Source: Lamellibrachia satsuma (lineage: Eukaryota; Annelida; Polychaeta; Sabellida; Siboglinidae). From it: a stretch of 64,000 nucleotides of DNA. Of the stretch, positions 12,022 through 26,434 are shown in pieces (the first letter of the stretch is position 1; each line of letters begins with the position of its first letter). The stretch is taken from positions 1,641,001-1,705,000 of the forward strand of contig BSQZ01000061.1 in NCBI GenBank assembly GCA_033239005.1, written 5' to 3'. A model generated the notes under the pieces. That model saw nothing but the letters and a program-made list of their open reading frames with translations. It searched no databases and was not told the origin of the DNA. Made by a program: the position numbers and the translations under genes.

Positions 12022-12261
12022 CCTGTCTTTAGATATCATCACACAGTCTTCATCAAGAGCAGGACACATCACTTCTGCAGCCGTCTCAAATGTTCGATCC
12101 AAGCAGATCATACACATTCTGTGGCCACATTCTGTCTGCCAGGGATCCTTCAGCACGTCATTGCATACCACACATCTAAACCGACCTGGAAGTGCCACAA
12201 ACTTAGGAATCGGATCATCGAGAACGGTTTGCATCAAACTTGGCGGTGCTCTCGACGACAT
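12022..12261 (-). pseudogene. TRAF locus B exon 1 (RING finger)
   Basis: 80 codons from ATG at 12261. The RING ligands match locus A: C30, C33, C45, H47, C50, C53, C66, C73. The donor is AGG|GTAAGT. A TTTCATCTAG acceptor ends 19 nt upstream of the ATG, at 12280/12281, which implies a separate 5' untranslated exon. Confidence 0.88.
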
Positions 12262-12280
12262 CTTCTTTCAAATACACCAC

Positions 12281-14128
12281 CTAGATGAAACAAAAGAAAT
12301 CTCCTATTTTATCAACAGCACAATATTTGTTCACCGCTGAACATGTTGTTATTTGATATTGTTAAAAGTGTCTAATTGAATATTGCTTACTCTTACGCAG
12401 GCTTTCACCGTTTATTTTGATTTTTTATGTAATTCCCTTCATTCTGTTCCCATCTCATCCAAACTAACTGAGAGCGTGAGATGGAAGATTAATGCGCGAG
12501 TCTCACGCCAAATGCTTGATACTTGGTAGTTCTGTGTCGATCGTGGGTTAGTCGATGTTTGCATGCGCATCTGTATCATAGCATCCTCCGCTACAACACA
12601 CTCTAGGTTATCTTTGTCAGGATATGCGAATCTGTTCGGACATTTTTACTTTTTGTTATGAATGTAATTTCATATTCATACAAATACACTATTTTCAATT
12701 AACGATTACGTATCGCGTTTTTACTCTGCATAAATAATATCACTGACGTATATCCACGAGCTTTGGCTAAACAAACCATTGTCATTGTGCCACTGAAGGT
12801 AATTATATGTAATTAAAACATTACGTATTCTTTCAAACGATAGGTAATCATCGCCCACTGCAGGTCTAAAGTCAAACTGGCAGCATCGTGGAGCAGACTG
12901 GTGGTTTAGGGATCGTATCAAACTCACTGCCACGTTTACTCAGAGCACGCACGTTTTTGCGGGAATACTTCAAAGTCTCTTTTACCTCAACTCACCTATC
13001 CTCTTCGGGCCCAGTGGCCCATAAGGCCGAAGTGCATCTCCTCCAGCTCGCTCGCTCAGCTGCTACACGTATGGCTTCGTTCCAGCTGTTCCACCCCAGT
13101 AAGCGTCTTTCATTTTCAACAGTTGGTCGCCACGCTGTCTTTGGTCGACCAACCTTTCTTCTACCTTCGGGCGTCCAGGTCTACGCCGTCTCACAGATAC
13201 CCCTTTAATGTGTTATGGTTATATATGGATTTCACAAAACACCAAACACAAACTGGGGATTTGAAGTGTTTATCATGCGTAGCACACAGTCAATGCACGA
13301 TTTTCACAACTCGTTTCGATTGAACAGAATGTAGGCCCTACTATCCCCCGGGTAGAGTGTCTGAGTGTCAGACAAACACATCTAATCGCAGTTGAACTGA
13401 GAACATAGAGTGGTCAATCTCTCTTGAAGTTATTTCGTATGACCTCGTTCGCGCACTCGCTGAACTGGGCAAACACTGTGACGAGTCACATGGATTGGAT
13501 CTGTCACCGTGTAGAATGGGTCAAGTGATAAATCTCGAACCCTCTGGCAACGGATGCTACTTTTTAATGAGTCTGGAGAGGTCAGTGATGCATATGGGCG
13601 TCAACAGTAGTGTTCACCGCGGAATCGCTCGGACATCAGTTGGGCTCATAGTGCCCCTGGAAGTGGCTGCTTGTGGTTTATCAGACGTGACGTGACAATC
13701 TAGCTATTTGTCGCTATTTGCGCAACGTGGCAAATGCTGGGACAGTAATGTTATTATTGATCTGGTTAGTTTATTTATTATCGGTGCATCATATTTAGGA
13801 GAACTGTTGCCTAACTCCCTGTCGCTCGCACTGTTCAACCATCAAGGTAGCGATGTATCACTTGTTTCGATTGATTGTGCAGTTGGCGCCCACTGGCGGC
13901 CAAATAAACGCCCATTTGTTCGAAAGAAAATGTAGCCTAGCTAGGTCCGGGGTGTGGCCCCACCGTTTGTCGCACACACCAGAGCCTAGAGTCAGAGTGT
14001 AGGCCTGTTCTGTTGTGACAGAAGTTAAACTCTTTTATTCAAGCAGCATTTTTATGAAAGGGGAGCTATTGTGGTTGTCAAAACTGATCCCTCGGACCAA
14101 TATTTGTTCCGGGTGAAATTAAAGTGAT
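12281..14128. other. 5' flank of TRAF locus B, a copy of the multi-copy flank unit
   Basis: 12.46-12.99 kb matches 50.38-50.81, 56.67-57.5 and 61.58-62.03 kb. 13.2-13.33 kb matches 53.53-53.66 and 59.61-59.74 kb. Between these blocks lies an RTE-type C-terminal fragment. I see no gene in 13.35-14.1 kb. Confidence 0.7.
12992..13195 (-). mobile_element. RTE-type retrotransposon C-terminal fragment
   Basis: Read on the minus strand, this gives an open stretch with TWTPEGRRKVGRPKTAWRPT, then LGWNSWNEA and a stop at 12992-12994. This GRP-x-T-x-W … GWNSW pattern is the usual C-terminal end of RTE-like retrotransposon proteins. The rest of the element is absent. No counterpart is in the other flank copies. 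Confidence 0.75.
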
Positions 14129-15065
14129 GCACGCACGCACGCACGCACGCAGCACGCATGCACTCGCGCACGCACGCACGCACGCACAATTTGGAGTAAT
14201 AAATTAACTGAAATGACAACAACATTGCTATCTTTATCCACCTGGTCCGCGTTCTCTTTGGCCCGCCTTTTAGGCTGTCCCCTTCTTGGTCGTTAACAAT
14301 CACTAAAAGCGCAATTAGGTCAGTAGGCCTACATGTTAGTGCATCGACCGTAGTACCGAACCGAACAAATGATATATACGAGACTTATAAAATTGTACAC
14401 ATACCGCGATGAATGTTGCACATATGCGTCTCGATCTTACTTCGTCCGTCGAGTATAACAACCACGGTTCTGTCATGACTCGTGTACCGCGATGTCATAT
14501 TAGATTTTTATCTACTGTTGGATTGTGAATTAATAGCCAATACGTGGAGCTGGTTGTGGAATATAATCCAATCCTGTAGCAGAAAGCTATAGTGGGGAAA
14601 TTCCACGCCGACTAAAATAGTTGAAAAGCCGACCACAAACACGGCAGCTTGCACTGGCTTTGTTTACGTCTGATCTCATTTAACCAAAGTTCTCTTCGTT
14701 TACCAACACGTGACATCAGCCGAGAGTCAGTGATAGCTTATAAATCACTCACTACCACAGTCGTATGATAACAATTTATTTTATAGAATAAGCAGTTTAA
14801 CGATTTTGTTAGCCAGTTACGGAGTATGTAAACAACGTCGACGTGTTGCCCGTGACTGGGGTGAAGTCTGTAGTGCACGCCTGACTGGGGGCAATTAACC
14901 TCCCACCCCACCTATATTTTAAGGCCAACCTCCCACCTCTCATGTGTATTTGAGGCCAACATCACACCAATGTTTAGAACCAAGCTCCCACTTCCCAATT
15001 CCTGCCACAATAATAATTATTATTATTATAGCTACAACATGTTCTCGTTCCCACGGTCCGGTTTG
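14129..15065 (+). repeat. Dispersed repeat D, copy 1, led by a (GCAC)n tract
   Basis: Begins with a (GCAC)n microsatellite at 14129-14187, then CAATTTGGAGTAAT. It aligns in order with 19.55-20.89 kb through several blocks, including CCTGCCACAATAATAATTAT and a CTACAACATG…TCGTTCCC stretch near 15.03 kb. It ends about 20 bp inside intron 2 of TRAF remnant C. No coding capacity, TIR or LTR is seen, so its class is unknown. Confidence 0.75.
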
Positions 15066-15083
15066 GTTTTGATTTCCAACTAC

Positions 15084-15815
15084 CTGCAGTTGAGACCACT
15101 TCGTTGTGACCATGCAGCCCACGTAGAGACAGAAGACGGGTTGCAGGAGGATTTCGCGACATGTGCCCCGATTATAGAACATCTACAATAACACAGAAAG
15201 CCATTAATGTCGATGTGCAAGAATTGCTACGATGACTTTCTGAAAAAGTACTCGTGCAACTGCATTGTTAGATGTTATTCTATCGATGAAAGAAATTCAG
15301 ATCTATTCAATGTTTATGTTGCGGGACAACATTTATTATTTTTATTTCTTCATTCAGCAATCAATGGAAGCCAATGAAATTAAATGTTTTCCTCAGATCC
15401 AGGAAAGGAAAAACATAGTTCTGGAACACCCATAGTATTTATGGAGAGTACACACCATCGAAAGCTTAACTCTGGTTCAGGGCTATGATAATGTTTGCCA
15501 ATTATTGTTTTGATGGCACGTACCTGAGAGTTTGACGGTGGGGGCGTAACTGTGCTACGACTTATTATTTCTAGTAATTATTAATCTGATATTCTTTATA
15601 CATCCCAACGAAGAAAGCACTGCATTCTATTTACATTTAGATGAACTACAGCAGTGTAAATGAGCCATTATAATACAGAGTGATTGTGAACCGGTTACAC
15701 TATACAGGTAAACACAATGCATTACTCATACAGCGAGATCGTTTAATGCATACAGCAACCTATACTTACCCTGTCTTTAGATATCATCACACAATCTTCT
15801 TCGTGAGCAGGACAC
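15084..15815 (-). pseudogene. TRAF3-like locus C, exon 2 plus exon 1 stump
   Basis: Exon 2 (15182-15084, 99 bp) reads MFYNRGTCREILLQPVFC… with both splice sites intact and an in-frame 6-bp deletion relative to A and B. The intron upstream aligns with intron 1 of A and B. Exon 1 survives only as its last 46 bp (15770-15815), ending AAA GAC AGG with its GTAAGT donor. The RING codons upstream are replaced by the 3' end of a CR1 element. Downstream, intron 2 is replaced by repeat D after about 20 bp. It cannot encode a RING or MATH domain. Confidence 0.88.
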
Positions 15816-18800
15816 TTATCGAGAGTCCAACAATGTTCATCTACTTATAACCCGCCCTCCTGAGATATGTATCAACCTTGTTTTTAAACATATTCACGCT
15901 GCTAGCAGTTACACAATCTGTAGACAATTTGTTCCATTAATTTATTGTCCTCTGTGAGAACGAGTGCTTCCTGATGTCCAATCTACATTGATCCTTTACT
16001 AATTTCACCTCATGTCCTCTAGTTCTGCTATCCTTCTTGAGTGAGAAAAACATATTTCTATCAATATTGTCATACCCATTCAGTATCTTAAAAACTTCAA
16101 TCTGATCTCCTCTTAACCTCCTTGTCTCTAGAGTTGTTAAACCACATTCCTCCAGGCGATCTTCATAACTAAGGTTTCTCAGTTCTGGAATCCTTTTAGT
16201 TGCTCTCCTTTGTATGCGTTCAAGCATATCTATATCCTTCTTACGATATGGTCTCCATGCTTGTATACAGTATTTTAAATGAGGTCTAACTATTGCTTTA
16301 TAAAGAGGTATAATTCACTTTTTCCCTTGTATGTTATGTTTATTCTAATCAATCCAAGAATTTGATTACCCTTTGAAGCTGCAATACCACACTGCTCTGA
16401 AACTTTCATATCAGCGCTTATTGTAACTCCTAAGTCCTTTACATTTCCCAAAATTTAACAACATCTGCCATTTCTCAGACCATTTCACTAATCTGTCTAG
16501 ATCGTTTTGTAAATGTTGTTTATCACCATCAGTATTAACCTTTCTAAACAGTTTTGTGTCATCTGCAAATTTCAGTACGTTACTTGTTATACTGTCGTCC
16601 AAGTCATTGATATAATATTATGTTAAGAAAAATATATGTCCCAATACTGATCCTTGAGGTACCCCACTCAAAACCGATTTCAAATTTGAAACTTCTCCAT
16701 CCACTACAACTCGCTGTCTTCTGTCAGTCAGCCATTGTTCTATCCAGCCAGTTATGCTATCCCCGATACCATGGGCTTTTAATTTAAGTAGTAATGTTTG
16801 ATGTGACACTTTGTCAAAAGCTTTCTGAAAATCTAAGTAGATAATATCTACTGGTGATCCCATGTCTATCCACTTAGTGATTTCTTCCAAAAAACATATC
16901 ATATTTGTTAAGCATGACCTCGCTTTAAGGAATCCATGTTGAGATGAATTTAATAATTTATGCTTAACGAGGAAGTCCACCATATGGTCTTTAATTAACC
17001 ATTCTAATGATTTACAAATCACTGACGTTAAACTCACTGGTCTGTAATTTTTTGACTTATTTCTCGAACCCTTTTTAAATAATGGTTAGATGTTTGCTTC
17101 TTTCCATTCAAACGGAACAACTCCCTCTTTTAATGACAAGTTGAATACTCTTGCAACTGATTTGTTCTACTGTTTCCATTAGTAATTTTGGAGGAATCCC
17201 ATCCACTCCCGGTGATTTATTATCCTTCATTGCCTTTATTTTCTTAGCTACCATTTCTGGAGTTACAACTAACCGTCCTAAATAGTCAGATTTAGCCCCC
17301 TGAAATTTAGCATCAGCAACTGGTAATGAACTAATATCTTATTTGTTAAACACTGAACTGAAGTAACCATTTAGGTCTTCCGCCAACCCCTGTGATATTA
17401 TGTTTCCAGCACTGTCTTCTAGAGGTCCAACCTTGTCTTGTACGTTTTGTTTACTCCTGACATATGCATAAAAACTCTTGCTGTCATTTTTTATGTTACA
17501 TGCTAGTTTTTACTCATAGCTTCTTTTAGATTGTCTGATTTCAGTTGTACCTGCATTAAGTGCCTCTTTGTAATTTACATAGTCTTCTTCCTTTCCGGTA
17601 CGCCTATAAACCCTCCACATAGTTTGTTTTAACACTTTGTTTCTAATAGCCTCTTTTGACAAGTGTTTCTTTCTACACAGTTTTCCTTGTTTTTGGAAGG
17701 GAACAAATTTATCGATGATACTCTCAATTTCATATTTTAGAATATTCCAACATTCAATTGCGGTCTTATTCATCAGCATGTTATTCCAATCTAGCTTTGC
17801 TAAGTATTTTCTCATATCTTTGTAGTTACCTGTGTGGAAGTTTCTCTTGTACATTTTCCTATTTTTACTTTCTGATTTTACATTGATGTCAAAATGTATT
17901 TGATTATGGTCACTGTTACCCAATGGTTCAATTATTTTTACATTGTCCATTAATCCTTTTTGTGATGACAAAACTATATATAATACATTTTCCTCCCTGG
18001 TTGGTTCTAGCACGTGCTGAGTAAGAAAGCTATTCTGGATTAAAAATATAAATTGTTGGTCCTCACTCCCTGTGCTCTCCAGATAATTCCATTGTATGTG
18101 TCCATGGTTAAAATCTCCCATTATGATATATTCCCCTTTACTAACTACCTGTATAGCTTTTTTTATTTTTGTGTTGTCCTCTTCGTTTATGTTTGGACTT
18201 CGGTAAACTAATCCAATTGTTAATTTTGAATTTCCTGAAACAATTTTGCACCAAACAGTTTCATCGAAATCTGCTTCCCTTTCTAGTTTTATTTCAAAAG
18301 CCTGAATAGATTCTTAAACATCTAAAATAACTCCACCTCCCCTTCTTCCTATTCGATCTTTCCTAAACATTACGTATCCTGTCAGTCCTAATTCAGCATC
18401 TGTTATGTGTATGTTGGCCCATGATTCAGTTATACCAATTATGTGAGGGTCAATATCCTCTACCATAACGTTTAATTCGTTTTTCTTATTTACTATGCTC
18501 CTTGCATTTAAACATACGCATCTATAACCTGTTTCAGATTTGTTTTTCGGACAATTTGATATTGGTTTTTCTGTGGCATCTTGTTCTGCGTGAGACACAT
18601 CTAGGTAACCCCCCTGTACTTCTAGTTTAAACAATGTTTACTACCAAAAATATTTCTCATTGTACCCATGCCACTATCTACTGCTGCTGAAAGTTCGTCC
18701 GTGAATACTGCTGCCCCCTTTCCACTTAGATGAAGCCCATCCTTCATGTACACATCAGCCCTCCCAACAAAACTTCCCCATAAATCCACAAATCCAACGT

Positions 18801-19530
18801 CTTCTTCCCTACATAGTTTCTGGACTAACATGTTAATTGCCATCCCCCGACAATTTCGATATTTGTGACCCCTCCTGCCCATTACTGGTAAAATCCCTGA
18901 CAGTATCCACCCTTTCCCGAACCTACGATCTTTTCTACCCTCTCAGTTATCGCCTCTATTTTGGCTCCAGGCAAGCAGACCCCCACATCATCTCCCTTGT
19001 TTAAGACTCTGTCGGTCTTCCTAACTATCGAATCCCCCACAAACACCCTCGCTCTCTTCCTCCCCCCTCTATCACTGCTGCAGAATAGCTCTTCCGTTCG
19101 ATCCCCTCCATCACATTCTGTCCTGACCCCTTCCCTCCTGTCTCTTTCGCTCCTGTCTCCCCCACTTCCTTTTCCTTCCCTCCTGTCTCCCCCACTCCCC
19201 TCTCCTTCACTCCGGTTATCTTCCCCCCGTTCCTTTCCTTCCCGTCTCCTTACGTCCTGTCTCCCTACGACCTGTCACCTTCCCTCCTATCAGCTACCTC
19301 CCAGCCTGAGGTGAGCTCTCCCTAGCATATCTCGTGTCTTTCCCCACTTTATCATCTACTGTTCCCCCACCGGAACTACTGGCACAACCCCCCTGTTCCC
19401 TTCCCACCATTGCCACAAGGAGCAGCCTCAGCTCTTCCAACTCCACCTCTAGTTCCTTCATCTTCGTACATCCCCTACACTCAAAACTAAAACTATCTGC
19501 CTGGACCTCAGCCCAGGACTTCTCGCATAA
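15816..19530 (-). mobile_element. CR1-clade non-LTR retrotransposon, family 2, long copy with ORF1 remnants
   Basis: Reads downward from about 19.53 kb. ORF1 remnants (19.5-18.6 kb) include the esterase-like end (DLWGSFVGRADVYMKDGLHL at about 18.73 kb, then IFGSKH). Endonuclease is at 18634-17510 (GDFNHGHIQW, GNSDHNQIHF). RT is at 17140-16411 (RPVSLTSVICKSLEWLI is near its start; YLDFQKAFDKVSHQTLLLK and FADDTKLF follow). The C-terminal domain is at 16227-15937. About 125 bp are missing near 18.92 kb relative to the copy at 33.8-38.1 kb, and several frameshifts occur. The 3' tail stops abruptly after the TTGGACTCTCGATAA block, which is unusual because such elements normally lose their 5' ends. 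Confidence 0.9.
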
Positions 19531-20069
19531 CAGCGGCTACCGGTCCACACGCACGCACGATCGAACGCACGCACGCACGCACGCACGCACGCACACACGC
19601 ACAATTTGGAGTAATTAAGTGAAATTAGAACAACATGGTTATCTTTGTGCGCCTGGTCTGCTTTATCTTTGACCCGCCTTTTAGGTTATCCTCTAGATCC
19701 TTGGTCGTTAATAACCACTAAGCCTGCAGTTAGGTTAGTGTTAGTGCATCGATCATAATGCGACCGAACAAACGATATAGGTCACATAACATTGCACACA
19801 TACCGCGATGAATGTTGCATAAGATCTTACTCCCTTCGTTGTTTGTATTACCACGTACGCCCAGTCATGACTTGTGTGCAATGTTTATCTATCGTCACCA
19901 CTAAGTATTTTTCTTTCACGCCAATACGCTTAGCTGCTTATGGAAAACGCTCTATGTGCCTGTAGCCGAACTGGCACGTAATGGGGAAATCCAACGCCGA
20001 CTAAAATATCGTGGTTATGTGGTTACATGCATATCAAGCGTCCGGAGTTGTTGAATACTGTATGGGAAG

Positions 20070-20184
20070 AAGTTGGTTTCTGCGAACATATATTGGGGAA
20101 CCAACATATAATTAACATAATATGTTAATTAATATGTTAATTATATGTTGGTTCCTCCAATATATGCTCGCAGAAACCAACCTT
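20070..20184. repeat. 115-bp near-perfect palindrome
   Basis: The left arm starts AAGTTGGTTTCTGCGAACAT and the reverse complement of the right arm starts AAGGTTGGTTTCTGCGAGCA. The arms are about 57 nt with only a few mismatches and an AT-rich centre at about 20127. Confidence 0.9.
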
Positions 20185-20290
20185 TTGGGTGGGTATATTA
20201 TATACCCACTTGCGTGGCTGTGGACCGGCAGGCGCTGTTATGCTATATATTATATACCCACCATATATATTACATACCCACCCAAAATAT
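20184..20290. repeat. Second inverted repeat next to the palindrome
   Basis: TTTTGGGTGGGTATATTATA at the left pairs with TATATTACATACCCACCCAAAA at the right, with an inner pair built on TATATACCCAC. The loop is about 40 bp. Confidence 0.75.
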
Positions 20291-20893
20291 TGGTTAAGAC
20301 GCCAATGTTAAAACAACCACGTCAGCTCAATTATAATAAAAATAGGGCTTTCATGTTTACAAACACGTGACGTCAGTTTCGCACATGCGCTGTACGCTGG
20401 CTAGCAAAGCCGCTAGCCGGCTGAGTTTTCGCCAACAAATACCGTGCATACTCGAGCAAACATGAATCAGTACTGGGCTCAATGCGCGAGTGTTGTAGAT
20501 CACACTGCGATATTTGAAAAGCCGCCCACAAACACGGCAGCTTGCAGTGGCTTTGTTTACGTCTAATCGCATTTAGCAAGAGTTCTCTTCGTTTTCCCGA
20601 TTAATGAAACGACTACCAACCATCCACACGGCGACTGGTACATCCCACAGAGGAGGGGTGTGGCGGCAGGGTTCTCAACCCCCAGAGCCCGCCTGTTTTT
20701 GGGGACAATTAACCTCTCACCGCCACCTATTTATAAGGCCACCCTCCCTCCTCCCATCCATGTTTGAGGCCAACTTTCTACCATTTTTGGGGACTAACCT
20801 CACCCCTCCAAATTCCTGCCACAATATATTATTATTATTATCATCATCATCATCGCTACAACATGTGCTCGTTCCCGCCGTCCGTTTTGGTGT

Positions 20894-22596
20894 CTTTCCG
20901 CGCATTGCTTTCCCTTGCATGTTACAACGACGTCCTCGGAAGGTCGTCGTAGTAAAACGCCACGAAACTTCCGCGCACGGACGTCATAGTAAAACGCCAC
21001 GAAATGGCACGAAATTGCTTTTGGGACCACGTATAATGTAATTATATCGTTGTGTTTGTTCATAGTACCCAGGTGCCATTCCGCCACATTTCTACCGATT
21101 GTACCGCAGCAGGAACATAAGATCACCCATACAAACTTAATTGTGGAAATTCTTCCCGTCTATTTGATAGACAATTGTGTTTTCATAAGGTAATTTAAGT
21201 TAGGTAAGTACCTAATCATCATTTCGAAATTACCATACCGTGATCCCACATCTTAAACACAAGAGTGAACATAGAAACGATCAGATTAAACAACAAAGGA
21301 ATAAAAGGTTAACGTAACTATGCAGCACAATCAATATATTGTGTCTGTATCGTTACATTCCAAACACCTCCTTGTCCAGGGCTAACGAAAGAATTGTTTT
21401 GTATGGTGATGGTTTTATGCATAGAGACCACTGAATACACATTTATATATATACCTAATTAATACCCATATGAACACTGTTGAATTTCGGTACATGTTTG
21501 TTTCTATAAAGAAGTATTTCAACAAAGTAGGTTAGCTAAATTTCGAAATTACCTGAGTATTCTCTGTAAGTCGACAAGTTTATCCACCTAGCGGCCCGGG
21601 TCTCGTGAAGACAGTGTGAGATCTTTCACATACCCTGACGTAGACATCAAATGGCAAACTTGGCAACGCGTAAGCCCTTTAATTGTGGCATTTTGTGCCA
21701 TGATCAGGCTAAATACGCAGCACGTTTTGCTATAATCAGATAACGATTCTTATCGCTGTAGTGTCGGCGCCACCATTCTGCAGACGCTTTATGTGGTCAC
21801 CAGTGCAGCTATTTATATTCGGCTTCGCATCAGTGACCACACTGGAGCTAGTATACTTGCTTATGCACGTGCAGCTTCGTCTTCAGAATAACTATGTCGG
21901 AATGTTGTCCCTGTAAAAGGCGAGGCTAGGATACACAAATAGCTGGTTTTTTACTCATTAATGTGTTCACATGTCGTCTGATATCTTGCATATTGCAGCT
22001 GTGTGATTTTTATCAGTAGGCTTTGAGAAGGAAAGCTGCTCAAATTCACTGTGATTCCACTCATCCACTCAATTCTGCTTTTGAAACTTTCCGTCTGTTG
22101 CATTTTCACCTTGGAACGGGATTTGGAAACTCTGAATCGAAAAGTAGATGAAAGCTTCATTTATGAGGTTGGTAGCAGTGACTGTACACGATAAAGCCCA
22201 ATTAGACGATTATCACTTATGTTGGTGTTTGAATGAACAGACCTGCCGGGGGTGAAGCTTAGATCTTTGAATGAACTGAAGGAGTGGATGCAACGTTATA
22301 CAATTTCCCTCAAAAACAGAAAACCACATACAAAAATGTATAATCCCCCATTTGGACAGATTTGCTATTTATTCCCATATAAGTGAATATTTACATATTT
22401 TATTAAAATATATGAAAATAACACACATAGGTCGGGATTTCCAGAAAAAGTGTACAACAATAAACAATGTACACAACGCGTCCGTTTGTAGTGTTTACAA
22501 CGTTGTTTGATCGTCATCATGAAATAAAGCTTTTACTACTACTACTGCACAATACGTCCAACACTTATCGGCTAACAATAAAACTACGGTTGTGTG
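20894..22596. other. Unrecognised non-coding stretch
   Basis: I see no convincing coding frame, RNA gene or mobile element. Only short frames in non-coding composition occur. A short GGTCACCAGTGCAG…CAGTGACCAC inverted motif lies near 21.8 kb. Confidence 0.4.
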
Positions 22597-22730
22597 ACAT
22601 GTTTGTGGTGTCATTGCCATGTGTTTGTGGTGTCATTGCCATGTGTTTGTGATGTCATTGCCATGTGTTTGTGATGTCATTGCCATGTGTTTGTGATGTC
22701 AATGCGATATATGTTTGTGATGTCACTGCG
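22597..22730 (+). repeat. 22-bp tandem repeat, about six copies
   Basis: The unit is TGTTTGTGGTGTCATTGCCA plus TG. The last two copies are diverged (AATGCGATAT, CACTGCG). No function is evident. Confidence 0.9.
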
Positions 22731-22936
22731 CCTGAAACTGGTAGGTTTCGAAATGGGTCATACAGATATTTTAAAGTGTTTTTTTGAAATGCGTATATAG
22801 TCAGTTTTGTTTTCTGCTGTTGTACAATAGACATTATTTATAACATGTGTATAAAAAAATATAGTGCTGAGTATATGGACCTGATTGGGGGGTTGTGACC
22901 TGTTCACCAAACTATAGCAAAACATTCTCTTTTCAG

Positions 22937-23136
22937 CGTCCGGTGATCAACAACAGAAACCAAGCCACATGGACGTCAAGTGTTCTTCGCCAGCTGTTCA
23001 TCCATGGCATCCACCTGTGACGGCTCGTGCTGTGACGCTTCCTTTGCCGACAGTATTCTTGCCACGACATCCACCAGATGGCGCCAGTGTGGTGGCCGAC
23101 ACGAGGAAGTCCAGACGGCGTTTCGTCCGATTCTAG
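22937..23136 (+). CDS. Possible terminal exon, unknown protein
   Basis: A pyrimidine tract and TTTTCAG acceptor at 22930-22936 precede a frame that stays open for 66 codons (start phase 2) to TAG at 23134-23136. The translation begins SGDQQQKPSHMDVKCSSPAV, is proline- and arginine-rich, and ends SRRRFVRF. Base composition here is visibly more GC-rich than in the surrounding sequence. The other frames of the stretch are also partly open, so the choice of frame is uncertain. I do not recognise the protein and found no upstream exons. Confidence 0.25.
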
Positions 23137-26093
<2,957 letters not shown>

Positions 26094-26434
26094 CTGTAAC
26101 CTACAGGCATAACAATGGTCACCCTTTACAGCTAAATAGCTAACACATTACAGTACCCAAGCAAGTGAACAAAAGAGCAAATTATTAAACCAACAATCCA
26201 ATCACAAGTGAATAAATGATATGTCTAAACATAATTATTCATGTTCTAGCATTTACTCAATCAAGGGGTAGTTTAATCCAAACATAGTACTCCATGTGAG
26301 AACTACTACTTTATTCTATCAAATCTACACTGTTCTTTCACTAATACATATTTATTATCTCTAAGACAATTTCTTTTGTCCCAAAACTTCGACAACTAAG
26401 CCCAGAGGGGCATCAGAAACAAAAGGGTTTAATT

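Larger units (their letters stand above)
9158..12261 (-). pseudogene. TRAF3-like locus B, N-terminal half with frameshift
   Basis: Six exons are present with consensus splice sites: 12261-12022 (RING), 11481-11377, 10752-10581, 10190-10113, 9785-9711 and 9277-9158. They match locus A exon for exon, with identical lengths except exon 3 (172 versus 168 bp). The extra 4 bp are a tandem AATG duplication at about 10613-10620. This shifts the frame in zinc finger 3 and puts a TGA four codons into exon 4, so the conceptual product is about 175 residues: RING plus zinc fingers 1-2. No coiled-coil or MATH exons are visible in the remaining 9 kb, though the matching intron in locus A is 11 kb, so they could lie outside the window. 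It is either a pseudogene or a gene for a truncated RING/zinc-finger protein. The other five exons remain open and well conserved, so inactivation may be recent. Confidence 0.85.
20010..20509. mobile_element. 500-bp palindrome-bearing insertion with possible ATAT duplication
   Basis: Absent from repeat D copy 1, where the flanks read GACTAAAATAGTTGAAAAGC without interruption. The insertion is bordered by ATAT on both sides (20006-20009 and 20510-20513). It contains two successive foldback structures at 20070-20184 and 20184-20290. No open reading frame of transposase type is seen. The class is unknown. Confidence 0.6.
19546..20893 (+). repeat. Dispersed repeat D, copy 2, interrupted by a palindromic insertion
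   Basis: Starts with (GCAC)n at 19546-19601, then CAATTTGGAGTAAT as in copy 1. The alignment is interrupted only by the 500-bp insertion at 20010-20509, then resumes (TTTGAAAAGCCG…, CAAACACGGCAGCTTGCA) to about 20893. It follows directly on the 5' end of the CR1 element at 15.8-19.5 kb. Confidence 0.75.

Noticed and set aside
18961..19618. Proline/serine-rich plus-strand open frames
   Set aside because: They are antisense shadows of the low-complexity CR1 ORF1 linker; the same shadow occurs at 37.25-37.8 kb.
22597..22730. 22-bp repeats as a possible CRISPR or protein repeat
   Set aside because: No spacers; a simple tandem repeat with no lasting open frame.
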